Shown here: in pieces, positions 8,556 to 17,621 of the stretch
Layout of the letters: each line of letters starts with the position of its first letter
Position numbering within the stretch: the first letter of the stretch is position 1
Source: Nostoc cf. commune SO-36
GTDB taxonomy: Bacteria > Cyanobacteriota > Cyanobacteriia > Cyanobacteriales > Nostocaceae
DNA length: 64,000 nt
Direction: 5' to 3'
NCBI RefSeq assembly: GCF_023734775.1
Contig: NZ_AP025732.1
Span: 1,928,501-1,992,500 of the forward strand
Notes under the pieces: generated by a model
Databases searched by the model: none
What the model was told of the DNA's origin: nothing
What the model saw: the letters and a program-made list of their open reading frames with translations, nothing else
Position numbers and translations under genes: made by a program

Positions 8556-8730
8556 GTGTGTTTCAACCTCAAAGGTTTTCGGAATATTTCGGAATCAACC
8601 TATTTGGGGTTGCAAAATGAGCGTTAAATTCTAAAAGTTGCATTATCTGGGAACTTAAAGTAGTAGAAAACTCTATATAATTTGTATATATCTAACCTTA
8701 TGTATTTATACTCAATTTTGTAAACTTATT

Positions 8731-9069
8731 GTGAAGCAGATAATAGAATTTCCTCTTGAAAGTGGCAAATCTATTTTTGTTGAAGTAGACGAAGCCGCAC
8801 AGATAGACGATCGCATCGGTTTGCGAGATCAAGTTGTTGATAAAGCTACACAAACTTTCGAGTCAGCCCTAGAAACCGTTAAGCCCATAGCTAATGCAAT
8901 TATTACCAAAATCGGCAGTCTTAAACAGCCAGCAGATGAAGTAGAAGTCAAGTTTGGCATCAAAATTAGCGCTCAACTTGGGGCGGTTGTAGCTTCTGGC
9001 AATAGTGAAGTCAACTATGAAATCACTTTGAAGTGGAAAAAAGATTCACAAAATGGTAGCACCCCTTGA
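8731..9069 (+). CDS. Trypco1 (trypsin-co-occurring) domain protein
   Basis: A 112-residue protein starting with GTG. It has the small-domain layout of Trypco1/CU044_2847: an N-terminal strand (IIEFPLESGKSIFVEVDE) and the signature GIKISAQLGAVVASG near ~80-95, then EITLKW. Its stop overlaps the start of the next gene, a trypsin-like peptidase, by 17 bp. The family is known to sit beside or be fused to trypsin-like peptidases in NTP-dependent conflict systems. Here the partner NTPase is broken, so this gene may be a relic of a dead system. Confidence 0.75.
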   Translation: MKQIIEFPLESGKSIFVEVDEAAQIDDRIGLRDQVVDKATQTFESALETVKPIANAIITKIGSLKQPADEVEVKFGIKISAQLGAVVASGNSEVNYEITLKWKKDSQNGSTP

Positions 9070-9844
9070 GTCATCTATTGTCAGAATTTACTCTAACAGT
9101 AACAAGGGCAAAGTAATTGGTGCTGGCTTCTTAGTTTCTCAAAAATACATCATCACTTGCGCTCATGTCGTAGCTGATGCTTTGGGACTTGCCAGAACAA
9201 CTGCTCAAATGCCAGATGCAGAAATAACTTTGGATTTTCCGTTAGTTGCGCCCAAACAACTGCTCAAAGCTAAGGTTGTTTTCTGGCTACCTGTAAATCC
9301 GAGTGTGGAATTAGAAGATATTGCCGGATTAGAGTTAGCACATTCTCCCCCAAATCAGGCTCTAATAGCACCATTAATTACATCTGATGAATGGGCGGGA
9401 CATCCTTTCCGAGTATTTGGTTTTCCCGCAGGACAACCCGATGGTGTTTGGGCTACTGGCGTTTTACGCGGACACACGGGTAAAAGTTGGGTACAACTAG
9501 AGGATGAGAAACAAACAGGTTATGGATTAAAGCCGGGTTTCAGTGGTGCGCCCATCTGGGATGGTGAGCTTCAGGGTGTAGTAGGAATAGCAGTAGCGGC
9601 AGACATCAATCAACCAGATGCTAAAGTTGGGTTTATGATTCCCACACGGGTGCTGGTGATAGGATGGTCTGTATTGAGTCAAGCTATTGCTTTGTGTCCC
9701 TATCGTGGTTTATTTGCTTTTCGGGAAGAAGACGCACGATTTTTCTTTGGGCGGGATATTTTTACCCAGAAACTTGTAGATACAGTCCAAAAACAATCAT
9801 TAGTAGCGGTAATTGGGGCTTCTGGTAGTGGTAACTGGACTTAA
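9053..9844 (+). CDS. trypsin-like serine peptidase, truncated front part of an nSTAND/WD40 protein
   Basis: A 263-residue ORF. Residues ~1-205 form a complete trypsin-like peptidase with His in ITCAHVV, Asp in the EDIAGLEL segment and the nucleophile Ser in GFSGAP. After a linker, CPYRGLFAFREEDARFFFGR opens an nSTAND1 NTPase, and the P-loop starts (GASGSG). Two residues later the frame stops, because the NTPase core has been deleted. The 3' remains lie at ~9826-11466. The peptidase part could still fold alone, but the natural product would have been a large peptidase-NTPase-WD40 sensor. Confidence 0.75.
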   Translation: MVAPLESSIVRIYSNSNKGKVIGAGFLVSQKYIITCAHVVADALGLARTTAQMPDAEITLDFPLVAPKQLLKAKVVFWLPVNPSVELEDIAGLELAHSPPNQALIAPLITSDEWAGHPFRVFGFPAGQPDGVWATGVLRGHTGKSWVQLEDEKQTGYGLKPGFSGAPIWDGELQGVVGIAVAADINQPDAKVGFMIPTRVLVIGWSVLSQAIALCPYRGLFAFREEDARFFFGRDIFTQKLVDTVQKQSLVAVIGASGSGNWT

Positions 9845-10769
9845 TGACACTGTTGGCAAAAAACAAGAAACAGTAGAAATTGTCCATGAAACCTTGATTC
9901 GGGAATGGGGACAACTGCATAGATGGATGGAGAGCGATCGCTCTTTCCGCACTTGGCAAGAATTATTGCGATCGGGAATGCGTCAGTGGGAAAATGCCGA
10001 ACAAGATGAGGAATCATTACTGCGAGGTGTACAGCTAGGGGAAGCGGAAAATTGGCTCCAGCTACGCAAAGATGAGTTGAGCCAAACAGAGCAAGATTTC
10101 ATCCAGCAGAGTTTAGCATTGCGCGATCGCGATCGCAAGCAAAAAGAACGTCGTCGCAAGCTTACTCTATTTGGGCTGACAGGTGGTTTACTAGTAGTCT
10201 CAATGCTGGCTGTAATTGCATTTTGGCTAAGATGGACAGCTGAGGTTGAAGGTTCTGGAGTCACTGCTTTAAGAAATTTTGAGTCTGGTGCTGAAGAAAT
10301 TGAGGCTTTAGTATCAGCAATGGAAGCCGGACAAGAAGTTAAAAAGATGGCTTTTTGGAATAGTAATTGTTTGCAAGATTGTCCAGCCACGAGCCCTCTG
10401 CTAGCTTTGCAGAAGATTCTAGATAATATTCATCAAACAAATCAAATCAATACTTACCAAAGAGGTGTAAACAGTATCCGTTTTCTTCAAAAGGATAACC
10501 AACAGGAATTAATTGTTGCTGGTGGAGAAGATGGCACAGTCACATGGCGAGATTTCCAACGAAAGCCATTGAAAACATTGAAAAATTCTAAACTGCACAA
10601 TAACAGTATCAAAAGTATCGATTTTAACGAAAATCAAACAATATTAGCAACAGCTGCAAGTAATGGTTGGGTAAAGCTGTGGGATGTCTCACAGATGTGG
10701 AATTTTTTATCAGCAGATCAGAATTGGTCTCCACCTGCCATAACATCTATACATCATCAATGTGACATA
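9826..10769 (+). pseudogene. nSTAND C-terminal part, membrane helix and first WD40 repeats (broken)
   Basis: This is read in a different frame from the peptidase. It begins with the C-terminal piece of an nSTAND1 domain (TGLND, VEIVHETLIREWGQLHRWM, RTWQELLRSGMRQWE), followed by a membrane segment (LFGLTGGLLVVSMLAVIAFWL) and WD40-like repeats (GEDGTVTWRD, ASNGWVKLWD). The conserved NTPase core between the P-loop (9835) and TGLND is missing. The deletion junction is near 9836-9843, where GGTAA could have served as microhomology. The reading ends where a 100-bp MITE is inserted at 10770. Confidence 0.75.
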
Positions 10770-10869
10770 CAGCACTTCCGGCAGCTATGAGGTACATCCT
10801 CAAAGCTAAAAGCTATGTTAGGAGAGAGGCAATAAGAAAAACTGTATTGCATAATAGCGGGAAGCGCTG
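10770..10869. mobile_element. 100-bp MITE, copy 1 (TA target duplication)
   Basis: Ends CAGCACTTCC and GGAAGCGCTG are inverted repeats, flanked by TA at 10768-10769 and 10870-10871. A second copy of exactly the same length is at 26239-26338, also between TA dinucleotides. Removing the element plus one TA (102 bp) fuses the WD40 reading frame on both sides (GACATA then AAAGAATACGAC), which proves insertion into a gene. TA duplication points to mobilisation by an IS630/Tc1-type transposase; the ends do not match the IS630 copy at 54329. Confidence 0.85.
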
Positions 10870-11466
10870 TAAAAGAATACGACTTAGCAAAAGAGGGTGA
10901 TAAATGTAGTGTTAACAATGTTCGTTTTCTTCCTAAGATAAATCTGTTGGCAACAACTGGAGATGATGGCTACGTCAGACTGTGGACTCTCCAAGGAAAA
11001 ATTTTTAAAACAATACCTGCTCACAGAGGTAGTATCAAATGTTACTACTGTTGGTTTTAGTCCCAAGGAGAATAAATTGGCTACATCTGGAGATGATGGG
11101 ACTGTCAGGCTGTGGGATTATTCAGGAAAGCAGTTACAAGAATTTAAGACTTATGAAGGCAGAATCACACAAGTAACTTTCAGCCGGGATGGTAAACTAC
11201 TGACTACATCTTCGGCAAACTACACAACTAGGTTGTGGAATTTATCAGGACAACAAGTAGCAGAATTTACAGGTCATCAAGGCTTTGTCAGAAGTGCAGA
11301 TTTTAGCCCAGATGGTAAACTTCTAGCTACAGCCAGTGAGGACAAGACGGCAATTGTCTGGCGTATCCGGGGATTAGATGAACTGCTGCATGAAGGGTGC
11401 GATCGCCTTAAAGATTACCTTGTAACTAATCCTGATGAAAAGGAAAAACTGAGTGTATGCCCTTGA
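10870..11466 (+). pseudogene. WD40 C-terminal repeats of the broken nSTAND gene
   Basis: Continuation of the WD40 propeller after the MITE: a repeat reading TTGDDGYVRLW, then a one-base frameshift near 11037-11041 (within ATCAAATG), then TSGDDGTVRLWDYSG, SSANYTTRLWNLSG and TASEDKTAIVWRI. It finishes with the usual tail of such proteins (GLDELLHEGCDRLKDYLVTNP). The stop is only 14 bp from the convergent glycosyltransferase gene. Confidence 0.8.
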
Positions 11467-11480
11467 ATGTAGTAAAAATA

Positions 11481-12698
11481 TCACAAATCTGATTTATACA
11501 GCGATCGATGAAGGGTTTTCTGCTTGGCTAATTCTTTACCTTTGCGCCCAAGCTGCTCACGTAGTTGCTGGTCTTTGCACAACCGATTGAAAGCTTGAAA
11601 TACTTCATAACCAGAATTCGGATTAACCAGTATCCCATTTTCTTCATGCTGAACTGTATCTAGAACACCGCCTAAACGAGGTGCAATTATCGGTTTACCA
11701 AAATAACTTGCTTCTAGATAAACCATACCAAAACCTTCCATATTATTAGGTTTAGTATCCGATAAAGTCAGCATTGCAAATATGTCGCAAGCTGCATAAT
11801 AGCCTGCTAATCCCCGCTCTGGCACATATCCGCCAAAGTGTACGCGCTTATCTACCCGCAAACGATGCGCCAGAGATTTCAGATTAGATTCACTTGGCCC
11901 TTGACCGCAGATTATATAGTGGACATCGACCCCAAAAGTTAGCAATAGTGGAATGTTATCAATTACTCGGTCGAAACCCTTATTTTTAACTAGCCTGCCA
12001 ATGGAGAGAATAACTATTGCTGCTTCGGGAATATTGTACGTCTGACGCATACGAACACGCAAATCATCCAGGCTACTGGGACTCCCGATATTATTACCAA
12101 ATTTTTCTGGTCTGATTACTGGGTTAATGACGTGGGTAGGAGTATCTAATCGTAAAGCAGTTCTGAGATAGTCTCTTGTATAAGAACTGTTACAAACAAT
12201 GCCTTCGGCGCGTTTGAGTGTTAGTTTAAATAGCGATCGCAGCAGGGGATTGTGTAAAGTACAAAAAAGATCATCTCCATGCAGATAGATAAAAAAGCGA
12301 ATAGGTAATAAATAGCTCAATAATAACAGTGAAGGAAAATCATAGCTATGGCCCCACTCTATATAACGATAGTGATAACGAAAATAGAGTTTAATTGCTA
12401 GAACAAATGAGCAAACGATATTGACTAAAGGCTTTAAAATACTTCCCACCCAGCCACTACGCCAATATCTAGGGTAATACCAGCGATATACAGGAAATTG
12501 TTGACTTTCATCAAATACTTGATCTCCTGAGCAACTAGCCGCCAGCACAATAACTCGTTCTGGATCTTGGAGACAGCGATTGTAGATATATTCCCCAATT
12601 ACAGCTTCTTTCGGCAGAAATATCCGGGATATGACTAGGATATCTGGGTATGCAGCTTTGTCTGTGATTTCGGCTGTTAGTTGAGAAATATGTTCCAT
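11481..12698 (-). CDS. family 4 glycosyltransferase (GT-B fold)
   Basis: A 405-residue protein. The C-terminal Rossmann half shows the GT4 signatures ILSIGRLVKNKGFD, IICGQGP and the donor-binding EGFGMVYLEASYFGKP with the expected E-x7-E spacing. The N-terminal half has hydrophobic helices that may touch the membrane (ILKPLVNIVCSFVLAIKL). It probably transfers a sugar from a nucleotide donor to a lipid or polysaccharide; the substrate cannot be read from sequence. It is alone on its strand and converges with the broken WD40 gene. Confidence 0.85.
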   Translation of the reverse strand: MEHISQLTAEITDKAAYPDILVISRIFLPKEAVIGEYIYNRCLQDPERVIVLAASCSGDQVFDESQQFPVYRWYYPRYWRSGWVGSILKPLVNIVCSFVLAIKLYFRYHYRYIEWGHSYDFPSLLLLSYLLPIRFFIYLHGDDLFCTLHNPLLRSLFKLTLKRAEGIVCNSSYTRDYLRTALRLDTPTHVINPVIRPEKFGNNIGSPSSLDDLRVRMRQTYNIPEAAIVILSIGRLVKNKGFDRVIDNIPLLLTFGVDVHYIICGQGPSESNLKSLAHRLRVDKRVHFGGYVPERGLAGYYAACDIFAMLTLSDTKPNNMEGFGMVYLEASYFGKPIIAPRLGGVLDTVQHEENGILVNPNSGYEVFQAFNRLCKDQQLREQLGRKGKELAKQKTLHRSLYKSDL

Positions 12699-13256
12699 AA
12701 TAAACTTGATGACTATATTTCAAATAGTTTTTAATTTATTTACAATTAGGATTATTTTCAAAACCATAATTATCATTTTATTTCTTTTAAAACGAATGTG
12801 GTAGACAAATTTGCAGCCTATTTTAGAAGATTAGCCACAAAGATTGTTTTTTTATTGTGTTGACTTTATTTTTGCGGTAATTTTCTCACTAATTAAGAAT
12901 TTCTGTGCATGATGAACAATAAATAAAATTAATATTTAGCACTTGTAGCAAAATGGCCCAGTGAAAAACTGTTGCGAAAATTAGGAAATTTAGCTACGTT
13001 CAATAGAATATTCTGAATACTATGGGTAATTGTAAACATATCTTAAGGTACGGTTCCCCAGTCGAGAAATCCCCCCTGCGATCGCTACCTACCCAACAGA
13101 AGACGCGGTAGATTGAATATGTAGCCTTTAAAAGTGAATGCTACGTGAATGCTACAAAGCTTGCTTAATTACGGGCTGGCGTTAGCGACAGATTGAAACA
13201 CTCCTACCAGCATGGGGAGAAATCATAAATAATTTCGTTTTCCAAGCGATTGTATT
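12699..13256. other. intergenic region between divergent genes
   Basis: AT-rich, with one HIP1-containing patch near 13078. It should hold the promoters of the glycosyltransferase gene (leftward) and the DUF1517 gene (rightward). No ORF, RNA gene or strong hairpin was recognised. Confidence 0.5.
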
Positions 13257-14240
13257 ATGCGTAAAAAACTACAACAAACCATCAAACCACTGTTAAAAAC
13301 CTTCCTAGCCCTAAGCCTAGTGTTAACTTTGGCTTTTAGCCACGCCGATGGAGCATTAGCGGCCCGCAGTGGGGGTCGAATCGGTGGTGGCTCTTTTAGA
13401 GTGCCTTCCAGCCGCACCTATACACCCCGCACTTATGCACCTCCTGGCGGAGGCGGATATTATCCTGGTGGTGGTTTTGGTGGTGGTTTTGGCTTTCCCT
13501 TCCTACTTCCCTTTTGGGGTATTGGTGGGGGATTTGGTGGTCTATTTAGCATCTTAATCTTCTTTGCGATCGCTAATTTCTTGTTACAAACTTTCCGCCG
13601 CGTCTCTGGCGGTGAAACACAAGAAGCAGATTACACTAGTAACTCTCCTGTTTCTGTGACTCGTTTGCAAGTAGGTTTGTTAGCTCAAGCCCGTGAATTG
13701 CAAAATGAACTCAACCACATTGCTGAAACTGCTGATACCAATACCTCAGAGGGGAGAGCAGAAGTTTTACAAGAAGCCAGCCTAGCTTTACTCCGCCATC
13801 CCGAATACTTTGTATATGCAGGTGGTGGCACTCAACGAGCCAGTTTAAATTCAGCTGAAAGTCAGTTTAATCGGCTGTCACTGGCAGAACGCAGCAAGTT
13901 TAGCGAAGAAACTATTTCTAACGTCAACAACCAGCTAAGAGCAGCCCTTACCAAAGATGCTTTACCTCCGGCTGGTGAACTCGACAACCCCACCCGCCTA
14001 TTTACCGAAGGCCCTGGAGAATACATTATCGTCACCTTGCTGGCGGCGACATTAGGTAAGTTTGAAATCCCCACAGCAATTAACAGTGCTGATGATTTGC
14101 GTCAAGCTTTGCGACAAATTGGTAGTATCCCCAGTGAGAAACTTCTGGCAATTGAAGTTCTTTGGACTCCGCAAGCTGAAAATGATACCCTGACATCTGA
14201 TGATGTACTGGCAAATTATCCTGATTTGAGACTTGTTTAA
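13257..14240 (+). CDS. DUF1517 membrane protein
   Basis: A 327-residue protein. The N-terminal signal/anchor segment (~12-33, LLKTFLALSLVLTLAFSHADGALAA) is followed by a Ser/Tyr/Gly-rich stretch with GGRIGGGSF. A Gly-rich hydrophobic membrane segment lies at ~78-107. The soluble C-terminal DUF1517 domain runs from ~130 to the end. The family is conserved in cyanobacteria and plastids, with no agreed function. Exposure of the C-terminal domain in cytoplasm or lumen cannot be decided here. It appears to be a single-gene unit. Confidence 0.85.
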   Translation: MRKKLQQTIKPLLKTFLALSLVLTLAFSHADGALAARSGGRIGGGSFRVPSSRTYTPRTYAPPGGGGYYPGGGFGGGFGFPFLLPFWGIGGGFGGLFSILIFFAIANFLLQTFRRVSGGETQEADYTSNSPVSVTRLQVGLLAQARELQNELNHIAETADTNTSEGRAEVLQEASLALLRHPEYFVYAGGGTQRASLNSAESQFNRLSLAERSKFSEETISNVNNQLRAALTKDALPPAGELDNPTRLFTEGPGEYIIVTLLAATLGKFEIPTAINSADDLRQALRQIGSIPSEKLLAIEVLWTPQAENDTLTSDDVLANYPDLRLV

Positions 14241-14329
14241 TCTCTGCTGAAATATCTTGCCCTTTAGCGCTAAGAAAAAACTTTGCATCTTGGTACAACA
14301 AATAAGTTCCGCCTTGAGCGCAATAACTA

Positions 14330-14361
14330 GAAAACCGTTTGTCAATGACAAGCGGTTTTTT
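14330..14361 (+). terminator. probable intrinsic terminator after the DUF1517 gene
   Basis: The stem AAAACCGTTTGTC / GACAAGCGGTTTT is followed by TTT, about 90 bp beyond the stop codon. Confidence 0.6.
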
Positions 14362-14419
14362 ATAAAGATTAGGACTTCCAGTGAAAAAACATCCCATCCC
14401 TGGGGCACGCTCTGCGAAC

Positions 14420-14510
14420 GTAGGGGGGCACATCTGTCATTGGTGTCAACTAAGCGCTAGAACCTTTTTAAAATCTCATTTACAGCCTCTGGCTGTAAAT
14501 ACTTGTAAAT
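14420..14510. repeat. solitary end of the GTGTCAACTTAAG repeat element
   Basis: GCACATCTGT, CATTGGTGTCAAC and the GCCTCTGGCTG palindrome occur in the same order and spacing as at 32451-32533. No matching inverted end is seen nearby. Confidence 0.65.
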
Positions 14511-14603
14511 ATTTTTGTCCAATTACTTAGATTTTAGAAAAATTATTCCTGGTTAGGACTTTGGTAGTATTATCAAAATGCATTATACGTAAAGTGTTAT
14601 TTT

Positions 14604-14984
14604 ATGCCTAGTGTTGAAGCCGACGAAAACCGAGAGCATCGCATTAAAACAGAGATCATTGTAGATGCTGAAGACAAGGAAGACCGGGCGATGGGTTGGT
14701 ACTATTACCTCGAAGAGACTCTGAATTTTCCCTTTATGGCTAAATGGACTAAGAAGGCACGCAAATCAGGTTCTACCGAGGAGAAACCAGTGGAAGTGCT
14801 GGGAATGGCCCCAGATGATGAGTGCTTGAAAGATATGCTTGTAGAAGTGGCTTACATTAATGGTAAAGATGATGATGTATATTCTGCAAAGTTATCTGAA
14901 ATAACAGCCATTGATGCTGATAGTGAAACTCAAGAAGCGATCGAAGACTGGCTCTATTGGATTGCTAGAGGTTATAAATTTTAA
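14604..14984 (+). CDS. ccbP: CcbP-type calcium-binding protein
   Basis: A 126-residue acidic protein. It matches the CcbP family through EIIVDA, GWYYYLEETLNFPF, EVLGMAP and a C-terminal DADSETQEAIEDW then ARGY. In Anabaena, CcbP buffers cytosolic calcium and its removal allows heterocyst differentiation. Acidic clusters here (DDECLKD, DDDVY) are plausible calcium ligands. The sequence is slightly longer than the Anabaena protein at the N-terminus. It is transcribed alone and converges with the acetyltransferase gene 3 bp away. Confidence 0.85.
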   Translation: MPSVEADENREHRIKTEIIVDAEDKEDRAMGWYYYLEETLNFPFMAKWTKKARKSGSTEEKPVEVLGMAPDDECLKDMLVEVAYINGKDDDVYSAKLSEITAIDADSETQEAIEDWLYWIARGYKF

Positions 14985-14987
14985 ATT

Positions 14988-15614
14988 TTAGGATAAATAC
15001 CGAATGACGCGGCAGGGATTGCCCGCAGCGACAACATTCTCAGGTATATCTTTGACAACTACACTGCCAGCACCAATGGTTGTGTTATCACCAATAGTTA
15101 CACCTGGACAAATAATTGCACTGCCACCAATCCAGACATTGTTACCAATGTTAATTGGGGCAGCTAATTCTCTACCAGAAAGACGAATTTCCGGCTCTGT
15201 AGGGTGATAAGCAGTATAAATTTGCACATAAGGAGCGCACAAGACATTTTCACCGATATTAACTGTATTGCAGTCTAAAATTACACAGCCATAGTTCATA
15301 TACAATCTGTCGCCAGCGATAATATTACTGCCATAGTCACAGTGAAAGGGTGGCACAATTAATGCTTTTTGACCGATCTTTCCAAATAATTCTTGCAAAA
15401 TTTGCTGTCGTTGCTCTTGCTGTTCTTCAGTTGTAGAATTGTAACTTCGCAACAGACGACTAGCTCGCTTCATTCCGGCAGCCAATTCTGGATCTTCTGC
15501 AAGATATAATTCGCCTGCAAGCATTTTCTGTTTTTCGGTTTTTTCCATGACAGACTGATGGAACTTCTCGGTTATGTGCAATAACCTCATACCATTTCTA
15601 AAAAAACTTTTCAA
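14988..15614 (-). CDS. maltose/galactoside-type sugar O-acetyltransferase
   Basis: A 208-residue left-handed beta-helix (hexapeptide repeat) protein of the LacA/Maa/NodL family. The N-terminal Mac domain has EKQKMLAGELY and a helical segment to ~75. The hexapeptide coils follow, with YGSNIIAGDRLYMNYGCVILD, then the NIGNNVWIGGSAIICPGVTIG coil and GAGSVVVKDIP. The active-site His is in AYHP. It transfers acetyl from acetyl-CoA to a sugar hydroxyl. The first ~15 residues (FFRNGMRLLHITEK) look like an extension; the internal ATG at 15561 is a possible alternative start. Confidence 0.88.
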   Translation of the reverse strand: MKSFFRNGMRLLHITEKFHQSVMEKTEKQKMLAGELYLAEDPELAAGMKRASRLLRSYNSTTEEQQEQRQQILQELFGKIGQKALIVPPFHCDYGSNIIAGDRLYMNYGCVILDCNTVNIGENVLCAPYVQIYTAYHPTEPEIRLSGRELAAPINIGNNVWIGGSAIICPGVTIGDNTTIGAGSVVVKDIPENVVAAGNPCRVIRYLS

Positions 15615-15677
15615 TACTAAGGCAATATTTAATTGCGTCTACTTACTTAATAGCGGCCATAGCATATTCATCTTTAA

Positions 15678-16577
15678 CTAAAATATGGCATAAGTAGCTT
15701 TTCCTTGCCGTTTAGCTCGGTACATAGCAATATCAGCATCCCGTAGCAAAGTTGCAGGCTCCTCATAATTACTAAAATTCCAAGTGATACCAATACTAGC
15801 TGTAGTAGATAACTGATATCCATTGAGGTTAACTGGCAATCGCAATGAGTCTTGAATACGGTTGGCAACATTGGTAGCGTCGCTAATGTCTTTAATATCC
15901 TCCAAAAGAACAGTAAACTCGTCACCACCAAATCGTGCTACAGTATCGCCACCGCGTAAACACGACTCTAAACGTCTAGCGATCGCTACTAAGAAATCAT
16001 CTCCCATCCCATGTCCAAAGCGATCGTTAATTTTCTTAAATCCATCTAAATCTAAAAATAAAACTGCAAAATAATAATCGCTTCTACGTTTGCTACGTTC
16101 AATGGTTTGTCTAAGCCGATCTAAAAATAAAACACGATTTGGTAATTCTGTCAGCCCATCATAAAATGCATTGTGGAGCAGTTGCGCTTCTGTCTGCTTG
16201 CGTTTAGTAATATCTTGAAACACTAAAACCGCGCCAATAATATTACCATTCTGATCGCGGATCGGTGCAATATTATCCCCTACTGCGATTTCTTCGCCAT
16301 CTTTGGTAATAAGTGTACAGTTTTCTGGTAGATTCAAAACTTCACCTGCTTCCATTACATATATAGCTAAATTTTCAATTTTTTCCCCTACATCTTTGTC
16401 AATTAAGCTAACAACTTCTACTAAATCTTTACCGAATGCTTCACTTTGCTTCCAACCAGTAATTAGTTCTGCCATCGGATTCATCATTTGAATACAACCA
16501 TTTGTGTATGTCACAATCACAGCAGAACCCATACTGTTAATAATTGCCGCTAACCTCTGTTTTTCTTCGTATAACAT
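15678..16577 (-). CDS. PAS-GGDEF diguanylate cyclase (truncated, lost receiver domain)
   Basis: A 299-residue protein. A short coiled segment precedes a PAS domain (~8-125, ending in the PAC motif VLVFQDITKRKQTEAQ). A complete GGDEF domain follows (~130-299) with DGLTELPNR and an intact RFGGDEF active site. RGGD five residues upstream forms the inhibitory I-site for c-di-GMP feedback. Just upstream, in frame, a TAG (16587-16589) separates this ORF from the decayed end of a receiver domain (ALYKH). The ancestral protein was therefore REC-PAS-GGDEF. The remaining ORF is intact, but its expression from the new start is uncertain. Confidence 0.85.
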   Translation of the reverse strand: MLYEEKQRLAAIINSMGSAVIVTYTNGCIQMMNPMAELITGWKQSEAFGKDLVEVVSLIDKDVGEKIENLAIYVMEAGEVLNLPENCTLITKDGEEIAVGDNIAPIRDQNGNIIGAVLVFQDITKRKQTEAQLLHNAFYDGLTELPNRVLFLDRLRQTIERSKRRSDYYFAVLFLDLDGFKKINDRFGHGMGDDFLVAIARRLESCLRGGDTVARFGGDEFTVLLEDIKDISDATNVANRIQDSLRLPVNLNGYQLSTTASIGITWNFSNYEEPATLLRDADIAMYRAKRQGKATYAIF

Positions 16578-16586
16578 TTTTTTGCT

Positions 16587-16950
16587 CTAATGTTTATAGA
16601 GAGCCATTTCAATCGCAAAATGTAAATCACTTTTGATAAATGGTTTGACTATGTAACTAAAAGGCTCACTTAGCTGATTTTTATGTAAGGTTTTGTACTC
16701 CGGACACTCTGTTATATATACTCATAGATACATGGAAGTTATTTTGGATAATATCTGCTATAGGACTCATATTTGATTTTTGAAAAAACTCCGTACACTC
16801 AAAAAGTTTTTTTCCTACTCCCCACTCCCAGCCTACGCAAATAATTTCAGTAATCAAACCGGATTCCTATATATGTACACTGTCAATTTCTCCAGATAGG
16901 GAGATATAAATTAATACTAAATGTGGATTAGTTTCTGCTAATTTTGTTAT
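16587..16950 (-). pseudogene. decayed receiver domain of the PAS-GGDEF gene
   Basis: The minus strand reads like a REC domain in pieces: ETNPHLVLIYISLSGEID (the phospho-acceptor position, normally Asp in LVLMDI, is Tyr), then IADIIQNNFHV, a frameshift, YITECPEY, then LSEPFSYIVKPFIKSDLHF (conserved KPF) and AIEMALYKH with a TAG stop. A 109-bp MITE interrupts it at 16761-16869. Removing MITE plus one TA joins EIDSVH and IADII in frame. The N-terminal third beyond 16950 is no longer readable. Confidence 0.8.
16761..16869. mobile_element. 109-bp MITE, copy 1 (TA target duplication)
   Basis: Begins TAGGACTC and ends GGATTCCTA, with ends inverted over about 25 nt including the TTTGATT core. It is flanked by TA at 16759-16760 and 16870-16871. 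A relative (108 bp) is at 17271-17378. It lies inside the decayed receiver domain, and its precise removal restores that frame. Confidence 0.8.
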
Positions 16951-17621
16951 TAATTAACTTAGTTATGATTAACTTATACAGCTAATATCATGCCATTAAC
17001 ATCAAACATAAATTACCATGTAATTACCAGCACTCAAAAACTTATTTTAAAATATATGCAACGATTTTTCTTTAGGGAATCATAAATACTAAGTATAGTA
17101 TTTATGTAAAAATTAATCAAGAATAAAAGTTTACAAAATTAGAGCAGACTACTCTAATTTTAGTTAAGAAAAATGATATTCTATATTTTATGTATAAAAT
17201 GCTGTTTGCCCTATTCACTTATTAAATTATTAATAAGTATTAATCGTTATCTGTAATTAAAGAGTTTATATAGGAATCGTATTTGATTTTTGAAATTATC
17301 TGCGTAGGCGGGGAGTAGGGAGTAGGGAATTAAGCTTTTCAGTCTCAGTATGTTTTCAGAAATCAAATCGGAGTCCTATAGTACTTTGTATACAAATAAT
17401 TTCTTCTCTCAGTCAAGATAATACTTATTACAAAATCTGCGATACGAAAATTTGCAAATTCAATACTCATCAGCAGATCGCGGGATTTTTTAGTTTTTTG
17501 ATAATGAGCAATTGCTGGGGGCAATGGCAGGAAATATTCTCTTCGTGAGATACTTCCACACTCCAAATAAACCCCCTTTATTTGCTGGGAAATAGATATT
17601 TATAAAAAGTATTGTGCTTTT
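16951..17621. other. intergenic AT-rich region with a second MITE
   Basis: Very AT-rich (many TTAATTAA-like words). Apart from the MITE at 17271-17378 I recognise no gene. Confidence 0.5.
17271..17378. mobile_element. 108-bp MITE, copy 2 (TA target duplication)
   Basis: Ends TAGGAATC and GGAGTCCTA, inner TTTGATT cores and TA flanks (17269-17270 and 17379-17380), as in the copy at 16761-16869. The centre contains GGGGAGTAGGGAGTAGGG. Confidence 0.8.

Larger units (their letters stand above)
14241..14603. other. intergenic region with a solitary repeat end
   Basis: No gene. Bases 14420-14510 match the left end of the repeat-bounded element at 32451-32962. A short hairpin (AAAACCGTTTGTCAATGACAAGCGGTTTTT at 14330-14359, given here as positions with key arms AAAACCG and CGGTTTT) may end transcription of the DUF1517 gene. 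Confidence 0.55.

Noticed and set aside
14080..14433. Long minus-strand open frames over the 3' end of the DUF1517 gene
   Set aside because: They overlap a well-supported gene on the other strand and extend into a repeat; they show no family motif.
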